From positions 124,001-188,000 of the forward strand of contig JAEWQV010000027.1 of assembly GCA_023399055.1 (NCBI GenBank): a stretch of 64,000 nucleotides of DNA, read 5' to 3'. Below are positions 1-8,786 of the stretch, in pieces. The translations under genes and the position numbers were made by a program. The DNA is from Bacillota bacterium (GTDB taxonomy: Bacteria > Bacillota > Clostridia > Lachnospirales > Lachnospiraceae). Numbering within the stretch: the stretch's first letter is position 1; the number at the start of each line of letters is the position of its first letter. A model generated the notes under the pieces. The model had not been told where the DNA came from and searched no databases. It saw only the letters and a program-made list of their open reading frames with translations.

Positions 1-288
1 GATGAAATGCTGGATAAAATTGTGTTGGATTTGCCTTTTGCTAGCGGTGATAAAGTAGCTGTATTAGTAAATGGACTAGGAGCAACTCCTCTGGATGAGC
101 AATATATAGTTACCAGACGCATTGACCAGTACTTAAAAGAAAAGGATATCAAAGTACATAGATATTATGTAGGAGAATATGTTACCTCACTTGAAATGTC
201 TGGACTGTCCATTTCTATGTTAAGACTCGACGAGGAATTAACCAGATACCTGGATGCACCGGCGCATACGCCATTTTTTAGACAATAA
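1..288 (+). CDS. dhaK: Dihydroxyacetone kinase subunit DhaK, C-terminal fragment
   Basis: The reading frame is open from the first base of the window, so only the last 95 residues are visible and the true start lies upstream. The fragment carries the DhaK C-terminal signatures LVNGLGATPL, then YYVGEYVTSLEMSG and the end DAPAHTPFF. DhaK binds dihydroxyacetone covalently through a histidine, which would lie upstream of the window and cannot be checked, and passes it to DhaL for phosphorylation in the cytoplasm. The dhaL-like gene follows after a 127-bp gap full of hairpins. Its place ahead of a sugar importer and a DHAP-yielding pathway suggests a role with C3 or C4 ketoses. Erythrulose-type kinases belong to the same family, so substrate identity is open. 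Confidence 0.9.
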   Translation, partial: DEMLDKIVLDLPFASGDKVAVLVNGLGATPLDEQYIVTRRIDQYLKEKDIKVHRYYVGEYVTSLEMSGLSISMLRLDEELTRYLDAPAHTPFFRQ

Positions 289-301
289 AAAAGAAGCGTG
301 G

Positions 302-399
302 GTGTGAATTAAAAAGTAATTCACACAGGAAGAATTAAGAGTTAGCACAGTGGTGCTCACTCCTTATTCTTCGGAGATTCTGAAATACCGCTGAAGCGG
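302..399 (+). promoter_or_regulatory. Three consecutive hairpins between dhaK and dhaL
   Basis: Three stem-loops can be drawn. The first is a perfect 10-bp stem (GTGTGAATTA at 302-311 with 317-326). The second is a long imperfect stem of about 20 positions with three mismatches (329-348 with 352-372). The third is a short GC stem CCGCT/AGCGG (388-399) ending just before the dhaL ribosome binding site. None is followed by a T-run, so none is an ordinary terminator. Intercistronic mRNA processing, attenuation or stability control are possible roles; I do not recognise a known riboswitch. Confidence 0.5.
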
Positions 400-415
400 C
401 ATTATGGAGGTTAAA

Positions 416-1039
416 ATGAATTCAATTGATTTGAAAATATTCTTGAGAGAATTAAAAGATATAATGAGTCGGAATAAGGATTATCTAATTGAACTAGATA
501 GTGTGGTTGGAGATGGAGACTTAGGCCTTACTATGGAGGGAGGTTTTGCCGCGGCGTATGAAGCTGTAAAGTTAAATAATGAGCTGGATGTGGGCAAACT
601 TCTTTATACAGCTGGTAAAGCGATGGGCAATGCTGTTCCTTCAACAATGGGGACCTTAATGGCAGCAGGCTTAATGAATGCTGGAAAAGTATTAAAGGGA
701 AAAACGGAATTAACAAATGAAGATTGTGTGGAGCTTTTTCGTGGTTTCATGGATGGAGTAGCTAATCTCGGTAAAGCAAAGGTTGGTGAGAAAACCTTCT
801 TGGATGGTATTGATCCTGCGATCACGGCCATGGAACGAGCTGTGCAGGAAGGGGATACCCGGGATATTATTGCAATTAAAGCTGTACAAGCTGCAAAGCA
901 AGGTGTTGAAAAGACTACTACAATGCAAGCGATGCACGGTAGAGCTGCAATTCGAGGAACTGCTTCCATTAGCTTGGTAGATCCGGGTGCAACAGTTGCT
1001 GCTTTAATATTTGAGGCATTTGCTAGGAGTTTAATATAG
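416..1039 (+). CDS. dhaL: DhaL-family kinase subunit (divergent)
   Basis: This 207-residue cytoplasmic protein matches the DhaL family in length and in the N-terminal acidic motif DSVVGDGDLGLTM (about residues 25-37), which binds Mg-nucleotide. The ATG at 416 is chosen because GGAGG (407-411) sits at good spacing; an in-frame ATG at 404 lies upstream of that site. The usual GDGDHGxN motif reads GDGDLGLT here, and the loop normally reading like SGPLYGT is AVPSTMGTL, so the protein is a divergent member. With DhaK it should phosphorylate a small ketose using ATP or a PTS-type phosphodonor; no DhaM is visible downstream. Together with the importer and aldolase genes it may handle a C3/C4 product or a different ketose. 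The family call is firm and the substrate unknown. Confidence 0.85.
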   Translation: MNSIDLKIFLRELKDIMSRNKDYLIELDSVVGDGDLGLTMEGGFAAAYEAVKLNNELDVGKLLYTAGKAMGNAVPSTMGTLMAAGLMNAGKVLKGKTELTNEDCVELFRGFMDGVANLGKAKVGEKTFLDGIDPAITAMERAVQEGDTRDIIAIKAVQAAKQGVEKTTTMQAMHGRAAIRGTASISLVDPGATVAALIFEAFARSLI

Positions 1040-1101
1040 GGTATACGAAAAGAATATAATAAAGCAATGTTTTAAAAGTATTATTGAGAGATGTTGTTAT
1101 G

Positions 1102-1144
1102 AAAAAAGCACTAATTTGCAATAAAGCAAAGCCGGTGCTTTTTT
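1102..1144 (+). terminator. Intrinsic terminator after dhaL
   Basis: The stem AAAAAGCAC...GTGCTTTTT encloses an inner TTTGC/GCAAA stem and ends in a T-run. It closes the dhaKL unit and separates it from the importer genes. Confidence 0.8.
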
Positions 1145-1422
1145 ACATAAAATACCAAAAAAAAACATACAATAACAAGCGCAATAAATATATAAAGTAT
1201 AGGGTAGAAATAAATAAAAACAGAATAATCAACTATAAAACAAAATAAACGGATATAAAGTACGAATATTCTTGTTTGTTGTTGTAAAAATAATAGTAAT
1301 GAAATTATATAAAAAAGATAATAATATTTACCCTGTTCTTATGTTTGCTTGTTAAATATGCATAAAAAGGAGGCGGTAAAACAGGTAATAGTGTTGAAAA
1401 TATAATCTTTAAGATAAAAATG

Positions 1423-1451
1423 TTGTAATTTTTTTGAATTAGTGATATTAT
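1423..1451 (+). promoter_or_regulatory. Candidate sigma-A promoter for the importer operon
   Basis: TTGTAA (1423-1428) and TATTAT (1446-1451) are separated by 17 bp, about 70 bp upstream of the lipoprotein start. The rest of the 484-bp gap (1040-1523) holds the dhaL terminator and AT-rich sequence with no gene that I can support. Confidence 0.4.
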
Positions 1452-1523
1452 TTAAACATGCCAAAAGATACAATATAAACATGGTATGAAACAACAATGT
1501 ACATAATTTGAGGAGGTAGTTTC

Positions 1524-2681
1524 ATGAAGAAGTTTTTATCACTATTATTAGTGGGAGCAATGGTATTTTCTCTTGCAGCTTGTAAAAGCAATACAGAGAC
1601 AACACCGGATGTGAAAGATGATGACAAGACTGTAACAGATGCACCAGCAAACACAGATTCTGGTGAAACAGATTATGCATCCATACTAGCGGGGAAAAAA
1701 GTAGCAGTTGTTCGTAACTTAGCAGCAGGTGATCATACCCAACAGTTCTTGGATGGTTGCGTATCTGAAGGTGAAGCGTTAGGATTTACCGTAGATACTT
1801 ATGTAACAGATGGTGATGATGTTAGAACACAGGAAGTTGTTGCACAATGTATCTCTAAAGGATATGACGGAATTATTTTATCTCACGGACAATTATCCTA
1901 TACTTATGAAATGTTAAAACCTGCAAGAGATGCTGGTATCGAAGTTGTAACCTTCGACAGTATGCCTCATAAAGATGGTGATGCAAATGGCGAGCTATTA
2001 GAAGGTGTTACTTCTACAGCCCAGGACGATAATGCTCTTGCAACCTTATCCCTAGGTTATATGATGGAAGAGTTTGAAGCAAATGGCGGTACATATCCTA
2101 TGAAGGTTCTTAAGACATTCATGGGCCCTGGAATCCCTCCGTTAGACAGACGTAATGTTGTATATGCACAACTTGAAGCAGATGGTAAGATTGAAACACT
2201 TGAAGTAATTGCTCCTACAGATACAGCAAATGCACGTGGTGATATGACTACGAAGACAGCAGCTATTCTTCCTAAATATGAAGAAGGTTCCGTTGATGCA
2301 ATCTGGGGATGTTATGATGAATTAGCAAAGGGTGTACTACAGGCATTAAACGATGCAGGACGTACTGATATCCCTATGTATACAATTGATATTTCCAACG
2401 ATGATATTCAGTTAATGCTTGCTAACAGCGACGTATGGAAATCAACAGCAGCAGTAGATCCTAAATTAATTGGTATTGTAGACACAAGATTATTAGCTAT
2501 GAAATTTGTAGGAATTGAAACTCCGGAATACTTTAACTTATCAGCTAGCAATGTTTTAACTTCACAGTTAAGCTCTGATATTAATATGACTAACCTTGGA
2601 ACTGTAATTGATGGTTGGGGAGATGCATCTGGTGAGGATACCTTCAACTTTGATTGGTTAAAAGCAGTAAAAGAGAAATAG
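1524..2681 (+). CDS. Sugar ABC transporter substrate-binding lipoprotein
   Basis: This 385-residue protein starts with a lipoprotein signal (MKKFLSLLLVGAMVFSLAAC), with the lipobox SLAAC giving Cys20 as the lipidated residue. An acidic Thr-rich linker (about residues 21-50) follows, then a RbsB-type periplasmic-binding fold beginning KKVAVVRN. GGAGG precedes the ATG at normal spacing. It should be anchored outside the membrane and deliver a pentose-like sugar to the ATPase and permease encoded next. The neighbouring kinase, isomerase and aldolase suggest that the ligand is 5-deoxyribose, 5-methylthioribose or a related 5-modified pentose; this is inference from context. Ribose or galactose-type ligands are the alternative. 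Confidence 0.9.
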   Translation: MKKFLSLLLVGAMVFSLAACKSNTETTPDVKDDDKTVTDAPANTDSGETDYASILAGKKVAVVRNLAAGDHTQQFLDGCVSEGEALGFTVDTYVTDGDDVRTQEVVAQCISKGYDGIILSHGQLSYTYEMLKPARDAGIEVVTFDSMPHKDGDANGELLEGVTSTAQDDNALATLSLGYMMEEFEANGGTYPMKVLKTFMGPGIPPLDRRNVVYAQLEADGKIETLEVIAPTDTANARGDMTTKTAAILPKYEEGSVDAIWGCYDELAKGVLQALNDAGRTDIPMYTIDISNDDIQLMLANSDVWKSTAAVDPKLIGIVDTRLLAMKFVGIETPEYFNLSASNVLTSQLSSDINMTNLGTVIDGWGDASGEDTFNFDWLKAVKEK

Positions 2682-2732
2682 AAATAAAAATAAATTGCAA
2701 AGTATAGTAATATATGGATAGGATGACGCAAA

Positions 2733-4244
2733 ATGAATGAATTTAAACTTGAAATGAAAGACATATCCATTGAATTCCCGGGAGTAAAAGCTCTAAACAA
2801 CGTGGATTTCAGTATGTTAGGTGGAACAATTCATGCGCTTATCGGTGCAAATGGCGCTGGTAAATCAACCTTGATGAAAGTTTTGGCTGGCGCTAATGCA
2901 CACTATACTGGACAAGTATTTGTTGGGGGGGAGCCGGTTGAAATCCGGTCCCCCAAAAATGCTAAAGGGTTAGGTATTGAAATTGTTTATCAAGAGGTTG
3001 ATACAGCATTGATTCCTTATTTAACGGTTGCAGAGAATGTAATGTTCAATGTACTGGCGAATAATATGGGCAAAAAACAATTTGTTAATTGGGCATCCAT
3101 TAGAAAAACAGCTCAAAAAACATTAAAGAAATTAAACGTAAACTTGGACGTTAATCAAGTTGTTTCAGAGTTGAGCCTTGCTGAAAAGCAAATGGTGTTG
3201 ATTGCACGATGTGTAGTAGAAAAGTGCCGTCTTCTAATACTAGACGAACCTACCGCTCCGTTGTCTAATTCAGAAACACAGGAACTGTTCCGTATTGTTC
3301 GCGAATTAGCCAAAGAGGGAGTAGGAATAATATTTATTTCCCATCGATTAAATGAGTTGTTTGAAATATGTGAGACGATTACTGTAATGAGAGATGGCAG
3401 TGTTGTAAAAAACATGCCAATTACTCCAGAGCTTGAGACAACTGAAATTGTTGAGCTTATGCTGGGACGTAAATTCGATGATAATTATGTAAAAAAAGAA
3501 GTTAATATTGGTGGACCTCTGTTACAAGTAGAAGGACTTAATGAAATTGAAAACAGAGTAAAAGACATTGACATGACTGTGAAACGTGGAGAAATTGTAG
3601 GAATTGCCGGGCTGGTTGGTGCTGGAAAGACCGAGTTATGCAAGACATTATTTGGTGCCTATAAACAGAAGCGAGGAACAATTACATTAGATGGAAAAGT
3701 AATAAAATACAGAAATCCAAACGAAGCAGTAAAACGAGGATTTGCCTTGGTTCCCGAGGAACGGCGGAAAGAAGGCGTATTAATTACTGATCCGGTATAT
3801 ACCAATATAACCGTTGCCTCAATGAAGAAATATACAGGGTTATTTTCTGTGGTACATAAATTAAGAGAAAAGAAAGATGCCTGTAAGATGATTAAGGACC
3901 TGGGAATTAAAACCCCTTCTGAAAATCAAGCAGTTGCACTTTTATCGGGCGGTAACCAACAAAAGGTCGTACTTGGCAAATGGCTTAATTCAGAATCAGA
4001 AATCTATATTTTTGATGAACCTACAAAGGGAATTGATGTTGGTGCAAAACGAGATATGTATGAATTAATTGAAAATTTGGCAGAGCGTGGTAAGGGAATT
4101 ATCTATGCGACTTGTGAATTTCAAGAAATATTAACGATAGCTGACAGAGTGTATGTAATGTATGATGGACAAATCGTAAAAGAGTTGAACGTTGCAGACA
4201 CTGATGAAAAAGAATTGCTTTATTTTTCAACAGGAGGGAAATAA
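2733..4244 (+). CDS. Sugar ABC transporter ATP-binding protein (RbsA/MglA type, two ATPase domains)
   Basis: The 503-residue protein contains two fused nucleotide-binding domains. The first has Walker A GANGAGKST (about residues 38-46), signature LSLAEKQ and Walker B LLILDEPT. The second has a Walker-A-like segment GLVGAGKTE (about 293-301), signature LSGGNQQ and Walker B IYIFDEPT. This layout is typical of carbohydrate-uptake CUT2 transporters, which use one double ATPase with permease dimers. It acts on the cytoplasmic face and powers uptake. It lies 51 bp after the lipoprotein gene and is followed at once by the permease. A G7 run and a C5 run inside the gene (2925-2954) form a short GC-rich hairpin, unusual for this AT-rich sequence. 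Confidence 0.93.
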   Translation: MNEFKLEMKDISIEFPGVKALNNVDFSMLGGTIHALIGANGAGKSTLMKVLAGANAHYTGQVFVGGEPVEIRSPKNAKGLGIEIVYQEVDTALIPYLTVAENVMFNVLANNMGKKQFVNWASIRKTAQKTLKKLNVNLDVNQVVSELSLAEKQMVLIARCVVEKCRLLILDEPTAPLSNSETQELFRIVRELAKEGVGIIFISHRLNELFEICETITVMRDGSVVKNMPITPELETTEIVELMLGRKFDDNYVKKEVNIGGPLLQVEGLNEIENRVKDIDMTVKRGEIVGIAGLVGAGKTELCKTLFGAYKQKRGTITLDGKVIKYRNPNEAVKRGFALVPEERRKEGVLITDPVYTNITVASMKKYTGLFSVVHKLREKKDACKMIKDLGIKTPSENQAVALLSGGNQQKVVLGKWLNSESEIYIFDEPTKGIDVGAKRDMYELIENLAERGKGIIYATCEFQEILTIADRVYVMYDGQIVKELNVADTDEKELLYFSTGGK

Positions 4245-4245
4245 A

Positions 4246-5265
4246 ATGACTGGAAAAGCAGGGACAATAAAGAATAAAGCCGTGGGCAATACGGTTATGA
4301 ATTTTATTCAAAAGTGGGGCACTTTAATTACAATACTAATATTGTTTGTACTCTTTACCTTTGCCAATTGGAATGATAAAACAAACTCCAGTATATTCTT
4401 AACTGCCAGCAACATGGTTACTATTTTAAGAAGTATTTCAATCACAGCGATTATTGCAATCGGTTTAACCTTCTCTTTAACTGTAAATGGTATGGATTTA
4501 TCCATTGGTGCAAACGCTAACTTTGCAGATTTCTTAGTTATGACAATGTTTGTATGGTATGGACGTAGCATTGGATTATCCATCTTCCTTACAGTACTAA
4601 TTTGTTTAAGTGTTGCGCTGATCAATAGTATTCTTATAGTTAAATTGAAAATACCGGATATGGTAGCTGCATTATCTGTAATGTTCGTGTTTCAGGGTGT
4701 TGCAATGACCTATTCAAATGGTGGTGCAATTACAGAACGTATGACTAGACCTAATGGTGAAATCGCTGAAGGACTTGTACCAGCAGCCTTCCGTGCACTT
4801 GGTAAAGAGCCTTGGTTAATCATTGTTATGTTAATTGTTGTAGCATTTGCTTTCTTCTTCTTGAATTACACAAAGCATGGCAGATACATGTATGCAGTAG
4901 GTGGTAATCCTGAAGCCGCTAGATTATCTGGTATTCCGGTTAACAAATATAGAGTCTTAGCATATTTCTTATCAGCAGCTTTCGCAGCACTTGGTGGTGT
5001 ATTCCTTGCAGCACGTGTTGGTACCGCACAGGTTAATGCAGGTGGAGCGTATTTAATGCCAGCGGTTGCCGCTGCATATATTGGTTTCTCTGTTGCAGGT
5101 GCAGGAAAAGCAAATGCATTAGGAACCTTAGCTGGAGCAGTGCTTGTTGGTATGCTAGAGAATGGTCTTATCATGATGTCCGTTCCATACTATGCTATGG
5201 ATATTATCAAGGGTGGTGTATTGGCGATTGCTTTGGCGTTAACTTATTCAAGAACTAAGAAGTAA
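4246..5265 (+). CDS. Sugar ABC transporter permease (RbsC type)
   Basis: The 339-residue integral membrane protein has 8-10 hydrophobic segments and the CUT2 permease features NGMDLSIGAN and ALGGVFLAARVGTAQ. The ATG at 4246 is preferred because CAGGAGGG ends just upstream; longer in-frame starts would run inside the ATPase gene. Its start sits 1 bp after the ATPase stop. It forms the translocation channel for the sugar bound by the lipoprotein. Only one permease gene is present, implying a homodimer. Specificity cannot be read from the sequence. Confidence 0.92.
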   Translation: MTGKAGTIKNKAVGNTVMNFIQKWGTLITILILFVLFTFANWNDKTNSSIFLTASNMVTILRSISITAIIAIGLTFSLTVNGMDLSIGANANFADFLVMTMFVWYGRSIGLSIFLTVLICLSVALINSILIVKLKIPDMVAALSVMFVFQGVAMTYSNGGAITERMTRPNGEIAEGLVPAAFRALGKEPWLIIVMLIVVAFAFFFLNYTKHGRYMYAVGGNPEAARLSGIPVNKYRVLAYFLSAAFAALGGVFLAARVGTAQVNAGGAYLMPAVAAAYIGFSVAGAGKANALGTLAGAVLVGMLENGLIMMSVPYYAMDIIKGGVLAIALALTYSRTKK

Positions 5266-5303
5266 GTATGATATCAATACAATACATAGAATTTAACAAA
5301 TCA

Positions 5304-5331
5304 ACACTCTGTATCCGAGGATGCAGAGTGT
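5304..5331 (+). promoter_or_regulatory. Hairpin between permease and kinase genes
   Basis: ACACTCTG (5304-5311) pairs with CAGAGTGT (5324-5331), with further pairing inside. It is followed by AAAAATTCTT rather than a clean T-run, so it may be a weak terminator or an mRNA-stability element that sets the expression ratio of transporter to kinase. Confidence 0.45.
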
Positions 5332-5361
5332 AAAAATTCTTATGGAGAAAGGTGATACGAT

Positions 5362-6585
5362 ATGTCGCGTTTTGAAACTTATTTTTTAATGAAAACAGAA
5401 GATATTGAAGCATATGTTCAGGAGAAATTAGCTTTCTTTCCTGCGGATGCAACCATAGACTGCAAAGAAATTGGTGATGGAAATCTTAATTATGTATTCC
5501 GATTAGTGGACACAAATACCGGTAAATCAGTCATTGTTAAACAGGCTGGTGAAGTTACCAGAATTTCTGCAGATATGAAGCTTTCTACCGATAGAGGAAG
5601 AATTGAAGCTAATATACTAAAAATTCAAGGACAGTATGCACCTGGATTGGTTCCAGAGGTATATCTGTACGACGAAGTAATGTGTGCAATGATCATGGAG
5701 GATATGGTTGGGCATACAATGATGCGTAAAGGCTTAATTAATCATGAGATATATCCTAAATTCGCAGAGGATATTACGACATTTTTAGTAAATACACTTC
5801 TTTTGTCCACGGATGTAGTTATGGGGCATAAAGACAAGAAGGAAAATGTAAAAAGCTTTATTAATCCTGACTTGTGTGAAATTAGTGAGGATTTAGTCTA
5901 TAGTGAGCCATTTATTGATTATAATAATAGAAATAATGTATTTGCCCCAATAGCAGATTTTGTTAAGAAAGAGTTATATGAAGATAAGGCACTTCATTTA
6001 GAAGCAGCAAAATTAAAGTTTGAATTTTTAAACAATGCTCAGGCATTAATACATGGTGATTTGCATACCGGTTCAATCTTCATTAATCAAGAACATATCT
6101 ATGTATTTGATCCAGAGTTTGCTTTCTATGGTCCAATGGGTTATGACATAGGTAATGTAATTGCCAATATGTTCTTTGCTTGGTGTAATGGTGATGCTAC
6201 GATTGAAGATGAGCATAAGAAAGCAGAGTTCTGCGGATGGATTCTTAATGCTATCGAAGAAATAGTAGACAAGTTTATTGCAAAATTCAAAGTATGTTAT
6301 AAAGAGAATGTAACGGATACCATGGCTAAGACAGATGGATTCCTGGAATGGTACCTTGGAACAGTTCTGGCTGATACAGCGGCGGTTGCAGGCTTAGAAT
6401 CCATCAGACGTACCGTTGGTATGGCTAATGTAAAAGATATTACATCGATACCAGATCTTGATAAACGTGCAAGAGCAGAAAAAATTGTAATTACCTTAGC
6501 TAAGAAATATATCATGAATAGAGATAGCTTCTTATCTGGAGCTGACTATAGAAAAGCTATCGAAGAAGCAATTGCAAAATTCTAA
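5362..6585 (+). CDS. mtnK: 5-methylthioribose / 5-deoxyribose kinase (MtnK family)
   Basis: The 407-residue protein has the length and layout of S-methyl-5-thioribose kinases, which have an aminoglycoside-phosphotransferase fold. Visible motifs are the N-terminal nucleotide loop EIGDGNLNYVFR, the lysine in VIVKQAG, the catalytic loop HGDLHTGS (from about residue 231) and the metal-binding DPEFAFYGPMGYDIGN. The start follows GGAGAAAGGTGAT. The family phosphorylates the C1 hydroxyl of 5-methylthioribose; close relatives (DrdK-type) use 5-deoxyribose, the sugar left from the radical SAM by-product 5'-deoxyadenosine. No downstream methionine-salvage genes (mtnB/C/D/X) are present. Instead the isomerase follows, then a class II aldolase operon, which fits the DHAP-shunt version. 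MTR and deoxyribose cannot be separated by eye. Confidence 0.88.
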   Translation: MSRFETYFLMKTEDIEAYVQEKLAFFPADATIDCKEIGDGNLNYVFRLVDTNTGKSVIVKQAGEVTRISADMKLSTDRGRIEANILKIQGQYAPGLVPEVYLYDEVMCAMIMEDMVGHTMMRKGLINHEIYPKFAEDITTFLVNTLLLSTDVVMGHKDKKENVKSFINPDLCEISEDLVYSEPFIDYNNRNNVFAPIADFVKKELYEDKALHLEAAKLKFEFLNNAQALIHGDLHTGSIFINQEHIYVFDPEFAFYGPMGYDIGNVIANMFFAWCNGDATIEDEHKKAEFCGWILNAIEEIVDKFIAKFKVCYKENVTDTMAKTDGFLEWYLGTVLADTAAVAGLESIRRTVGMANVKDITSIPDLDKRARAEKIVITLAKKYIMNRDSFLSGADYRKAIEEAIAKF

Positions 6586-6692
6586 TAAAATAGAAATTAT
6601 TCTAGCGAAACCAGTGTGATAATTACAAACTTAACATAATTATGTATTTCAAAAAAGAAAGCTTGTAATTAATATGGAAAGGATGAGACAAC

Positions 6693-7787
6693 ATGAGTAC
6701 AAAAAAGTCTATTTTAGATTATGATACCGTAGCCTTGGATGATGAGAAAAGTGCATTGGTTATAATTGACCAGACACAGCTGCCATATAATACAGAAATA
6801 CTTAGTCTGACAACCCAGAAAGAGATTTGGAATGCAATTTATCTGCTTCAGGTAAGAGGGGCACCAGCGATTGGTGTTGCTGCTGCAATTGGTATTTATC
6901 TTGCAGCAAAAGAGATTAAGGCAGAAACCTATGAAGAGTTCTATGAGCAGTTTAAAGATGCAAAGGATTACTTAGCTTCCGCTCGTCCTACAGCAGTTAA
7001 TTTGTTCTGGGCATTAAACCGTATGGATGACGTTGTAAAAGCGAATTCAGATAAAACTGTTTCAGAGCTGAAAGAGATCTTACATAAGGAAGCAGTGGAG
7101 ATTAGAGAAGAAGATATTTGGGTTTGTACTCAAATCGGCGAATACGGATTATCATTAGTTAAACCAGGTGACGGTCTTTTGACACATTGTAATGCAGGAC
7201 AGTTAGCTACCGTAAAATATGGCACAGCTACAGCGCCGATGTATCTTGGACAAAAGAAGGGTTACAACTTTAGAGTGTTTGCTGATGAAACCAGACCCCT
7301 TTTACAAGGTGCAAGACTTACTGCTTATGAATTACACGAATCAAAGATGGACGTAACTCTAATCTGTGATAATATGTCTGCTACTGTTATGAAAAATGGT
7401 TGGATTAATGCGGTATTTGTAGGGTGTGATCGTGTCGCGGCAAATGGAGATACAGCCAATAAAGTTGGTACCTCAGTGGTTGCTACCGTTGCAAAGCGAT
7501 ATAATGTTCCTGTATATATCTGTGCACCTACTTCTACTATAGACCTGAATACACAAACAGGGGCTGATATTCATATTGAAGAGAGACCAGCAGAAGAAAT
7601 TACAGAAATGTGGTACAAAGAGCGTATGGCTCCAGAGGGAGTTAAGGTATTTAATCCTTGCTTTGACGTAACTGATAATGATTTAATCGCTGGAATCATA
7701 ACTGAGTATGGTATTGCAAGAGCGCCATATAGTGAATCCTTAAAAGAAATTTTTGCAAAAAAAGCAGCTGCTAAAGCAAAAAAATAA
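6693..7787 (+). CDS. mtnA: S-methyl-5-thioribose-1-phosphate isomerase (MtnA / DrdI-like)
   Basis: The 364-residue protein belongs to the eIF2B-related aldose-1-phosphate isomerases. Key visible parts are VRGAPAIGVAAA near residue 55, the catalytic Cys166 in THCNAGQLAT and the catalytic Asp246 in GCDRVAANGDTANKVGT. The reaction converts 5-methylthioribose-1-phosphate, or 5-deoxyribose-1-phosphate in DrdI relatives, to the 1-phospho-ketose. It follows the kinase gene by 107 bp and closes with a strong terminator. The product is exactly the substrate type cleaved by class II aldolases such as the one at 8986. The C-terminus is a Lys/Ala-rich tail (KKAAAKAKK). Confidence 0.92.
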   Translation: MSTKKSILDYDTVALDDEKSALVIIDQTQLPYNTEILSLTTQKEIWNAIYLLQVRGAPAIGVAAAIGIYLAAKEIKAETYEEFYEQFKDAKDYLASARPTAVNLFWALNRMDDVVKANSDKTVSELKEILHKEAVEIREEDIWVCTQIGEYGLSLVKPGDGLLTHCNAGQLATVKYGTATAPMYLGQKKGYNFRVFADETRPLLQGARLTAYELHESKMDVTLICDNMSATVMKNGWINAVFVGCDRVAANGDTANKVGTSVVATVAKRYNVPVYICAPTSTIDLNTQTGADIHIEERPAEEITEMWYKERMAPEGVKVFNPCFDVTDNDLIAGIITEYGIARAPYSESLKEIFAKKAAAKAKK

Positions 7788-7796
7788 ATACTATAT

Positions 7797-7834
7797 AAAA
7801 ATGGGAGACGCACGCAAAAGCGCCTCCCATTTTT
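7797..7834 (+). terminator. Intrinsic terminator after mtnA
   Basis: ATGGGAG (7801-7807) pairs with CTCCCAT (7824-7830), with an A-run before and a T-run after. It can work on both strands between the convergent mtnA and deoR-type genes. Confidence 0.85.
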
Positions 7835-7881
7835 ATATATGGCAGATAATTAAAAGTAAAATTACTATTGTATACAATAGA

Positions 7882-7919
7882 AAAGAGGAAGAAACTCGCT
7901 ATACTGTTTCTTCCTCTTT
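7882..7919 (-). terminator. Intrinsic terminator of the DeoR-type gene
   Basis: A perfect 14-bp stem (7882-7895 with 7906-7919) lies just beyond the stop of the minus-strand regulator and ends in a short T-run on that strand. Confidence 0.75.
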
Positions 7920-7922
7920 AAA

Positions 7923-8687
7923 TTATTTTTTACATTCGTAGTATGTTACATTGTTATCGGCTAAAAATTTTATCCACTCTTGATCAAGCTGTTTATCGGT
8001 TAGAAGCCCGGTAATACTATTGAAATTACAGATATTAATAAAGGAGGTCTTATCAAACTTAGAATGATCAGCAACCACGTAAATATTATTGCTGCGGGTT
8101 AATAGCTTTTGTCGTATCTCGGACATTCCTTCGTTTGAATCTGTAATACCATGAACTTGAGAAAGTGATCGACAAGACATAAAAGTCTTGTCCACGTAAT
8201 AATTGTCTAAGGATTGCAGAGCGCTTCTTCCGGTAAAGGACATACTACCTGGACTGTAAGTACCTCCTATAGAAATAAGGCGAATATCTGGACAATCGGT
8301 AAGAAGATTTATCACTTTTAAAGAATTCGTTAAAATGGTAAGACGCATATCTTTAATAGCTCTTGCAATAAATAATGCAGTGGTGGAGGCATCCAGGAAA
8401 ATGGAATCTCCATTATGTATAAGTTCCTTACATTTAGCAGAGATTAGTTGTTTGCTTTCCGTATAGGCTGTTTCACGAATAGATAGCTCCACCTCGTTTT
8501 GTACACCATCCTGAATAAAGGCACCACCATAAGTACGAATAAGAAAACCCTCATCCTCCAAGGTCTTTAAATCTCTTCGAATGGTTTCTTCCGTTACAGA
8601 GAAAAAATCAGCTAGTTCTGATACAACTACACTTTTTTTCTCTAATATTATATCTTTGATTTTTGCTTTTCTTGTTATTGCAAGCAT
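7923..8687 (-). CDS. DeoR-family transcriptional repressor
   Basis: This 254-residue protein has an N-terminal DeoR helix-turn-helix (ELADFFSVTEETIRRDLKTL, about residues 21-40) and the sugar-phosphate-sensing DeoRC domain, seen in IFLDASTTALFIARAI and ILTNSLKVI. The ATG at 8687 is chosen because GGGGTGG precedes it; a start 21 bp upstream would absorb that site. DeoR repressors usually respond to a phosphosugar of the pathway they control. Here the gene faces away from the microcompartment operon across a 298-bp gap and converges on mtnA, so both units are likely targets. The effector may be the 1-phospho-ketose or DHAP, which is inference. Confidence 0.92.
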   Translation of the reverse strand: MLAITRKAKIKDIILEKKSVVVSELADFFSVTEETIRRDLKTLEDEGFLIRTYGGAFIQDGVQNEVELSIRETAYTESKQLISAKCKELIHNGDSIFLDASTTALFIARAIKDMRLTILTNSLKVINLLTDCPDIRLISIGGTYSPGSMSFTGRSALQSLDNYYVDKTFMSCRSLSQVHGITDSNEGMSEIRQKLLTRSNNIYVVADHSKFDKTSFINICNFNSITGLLTDKQLDQEWIKFLADNNVTYYECKK

Positions 8688-8786
8688 TTCATCCACCCCG
8701 ATTCGCATAAAAAATTCTTTGTTCTTTTTGTATTTTATATATTTAAGGAATACCCTTTTGTTGTAGGCGTATTCTCTTAATTACTT

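Noticed and set aside
5362..7787. Complete methionine salvage pathway
   Set aside because: mtnK and mtnA are present, but the dehydratase, enolase/phosphatase and dioxygenase steps are absent, and an aldolase operon follows instead.
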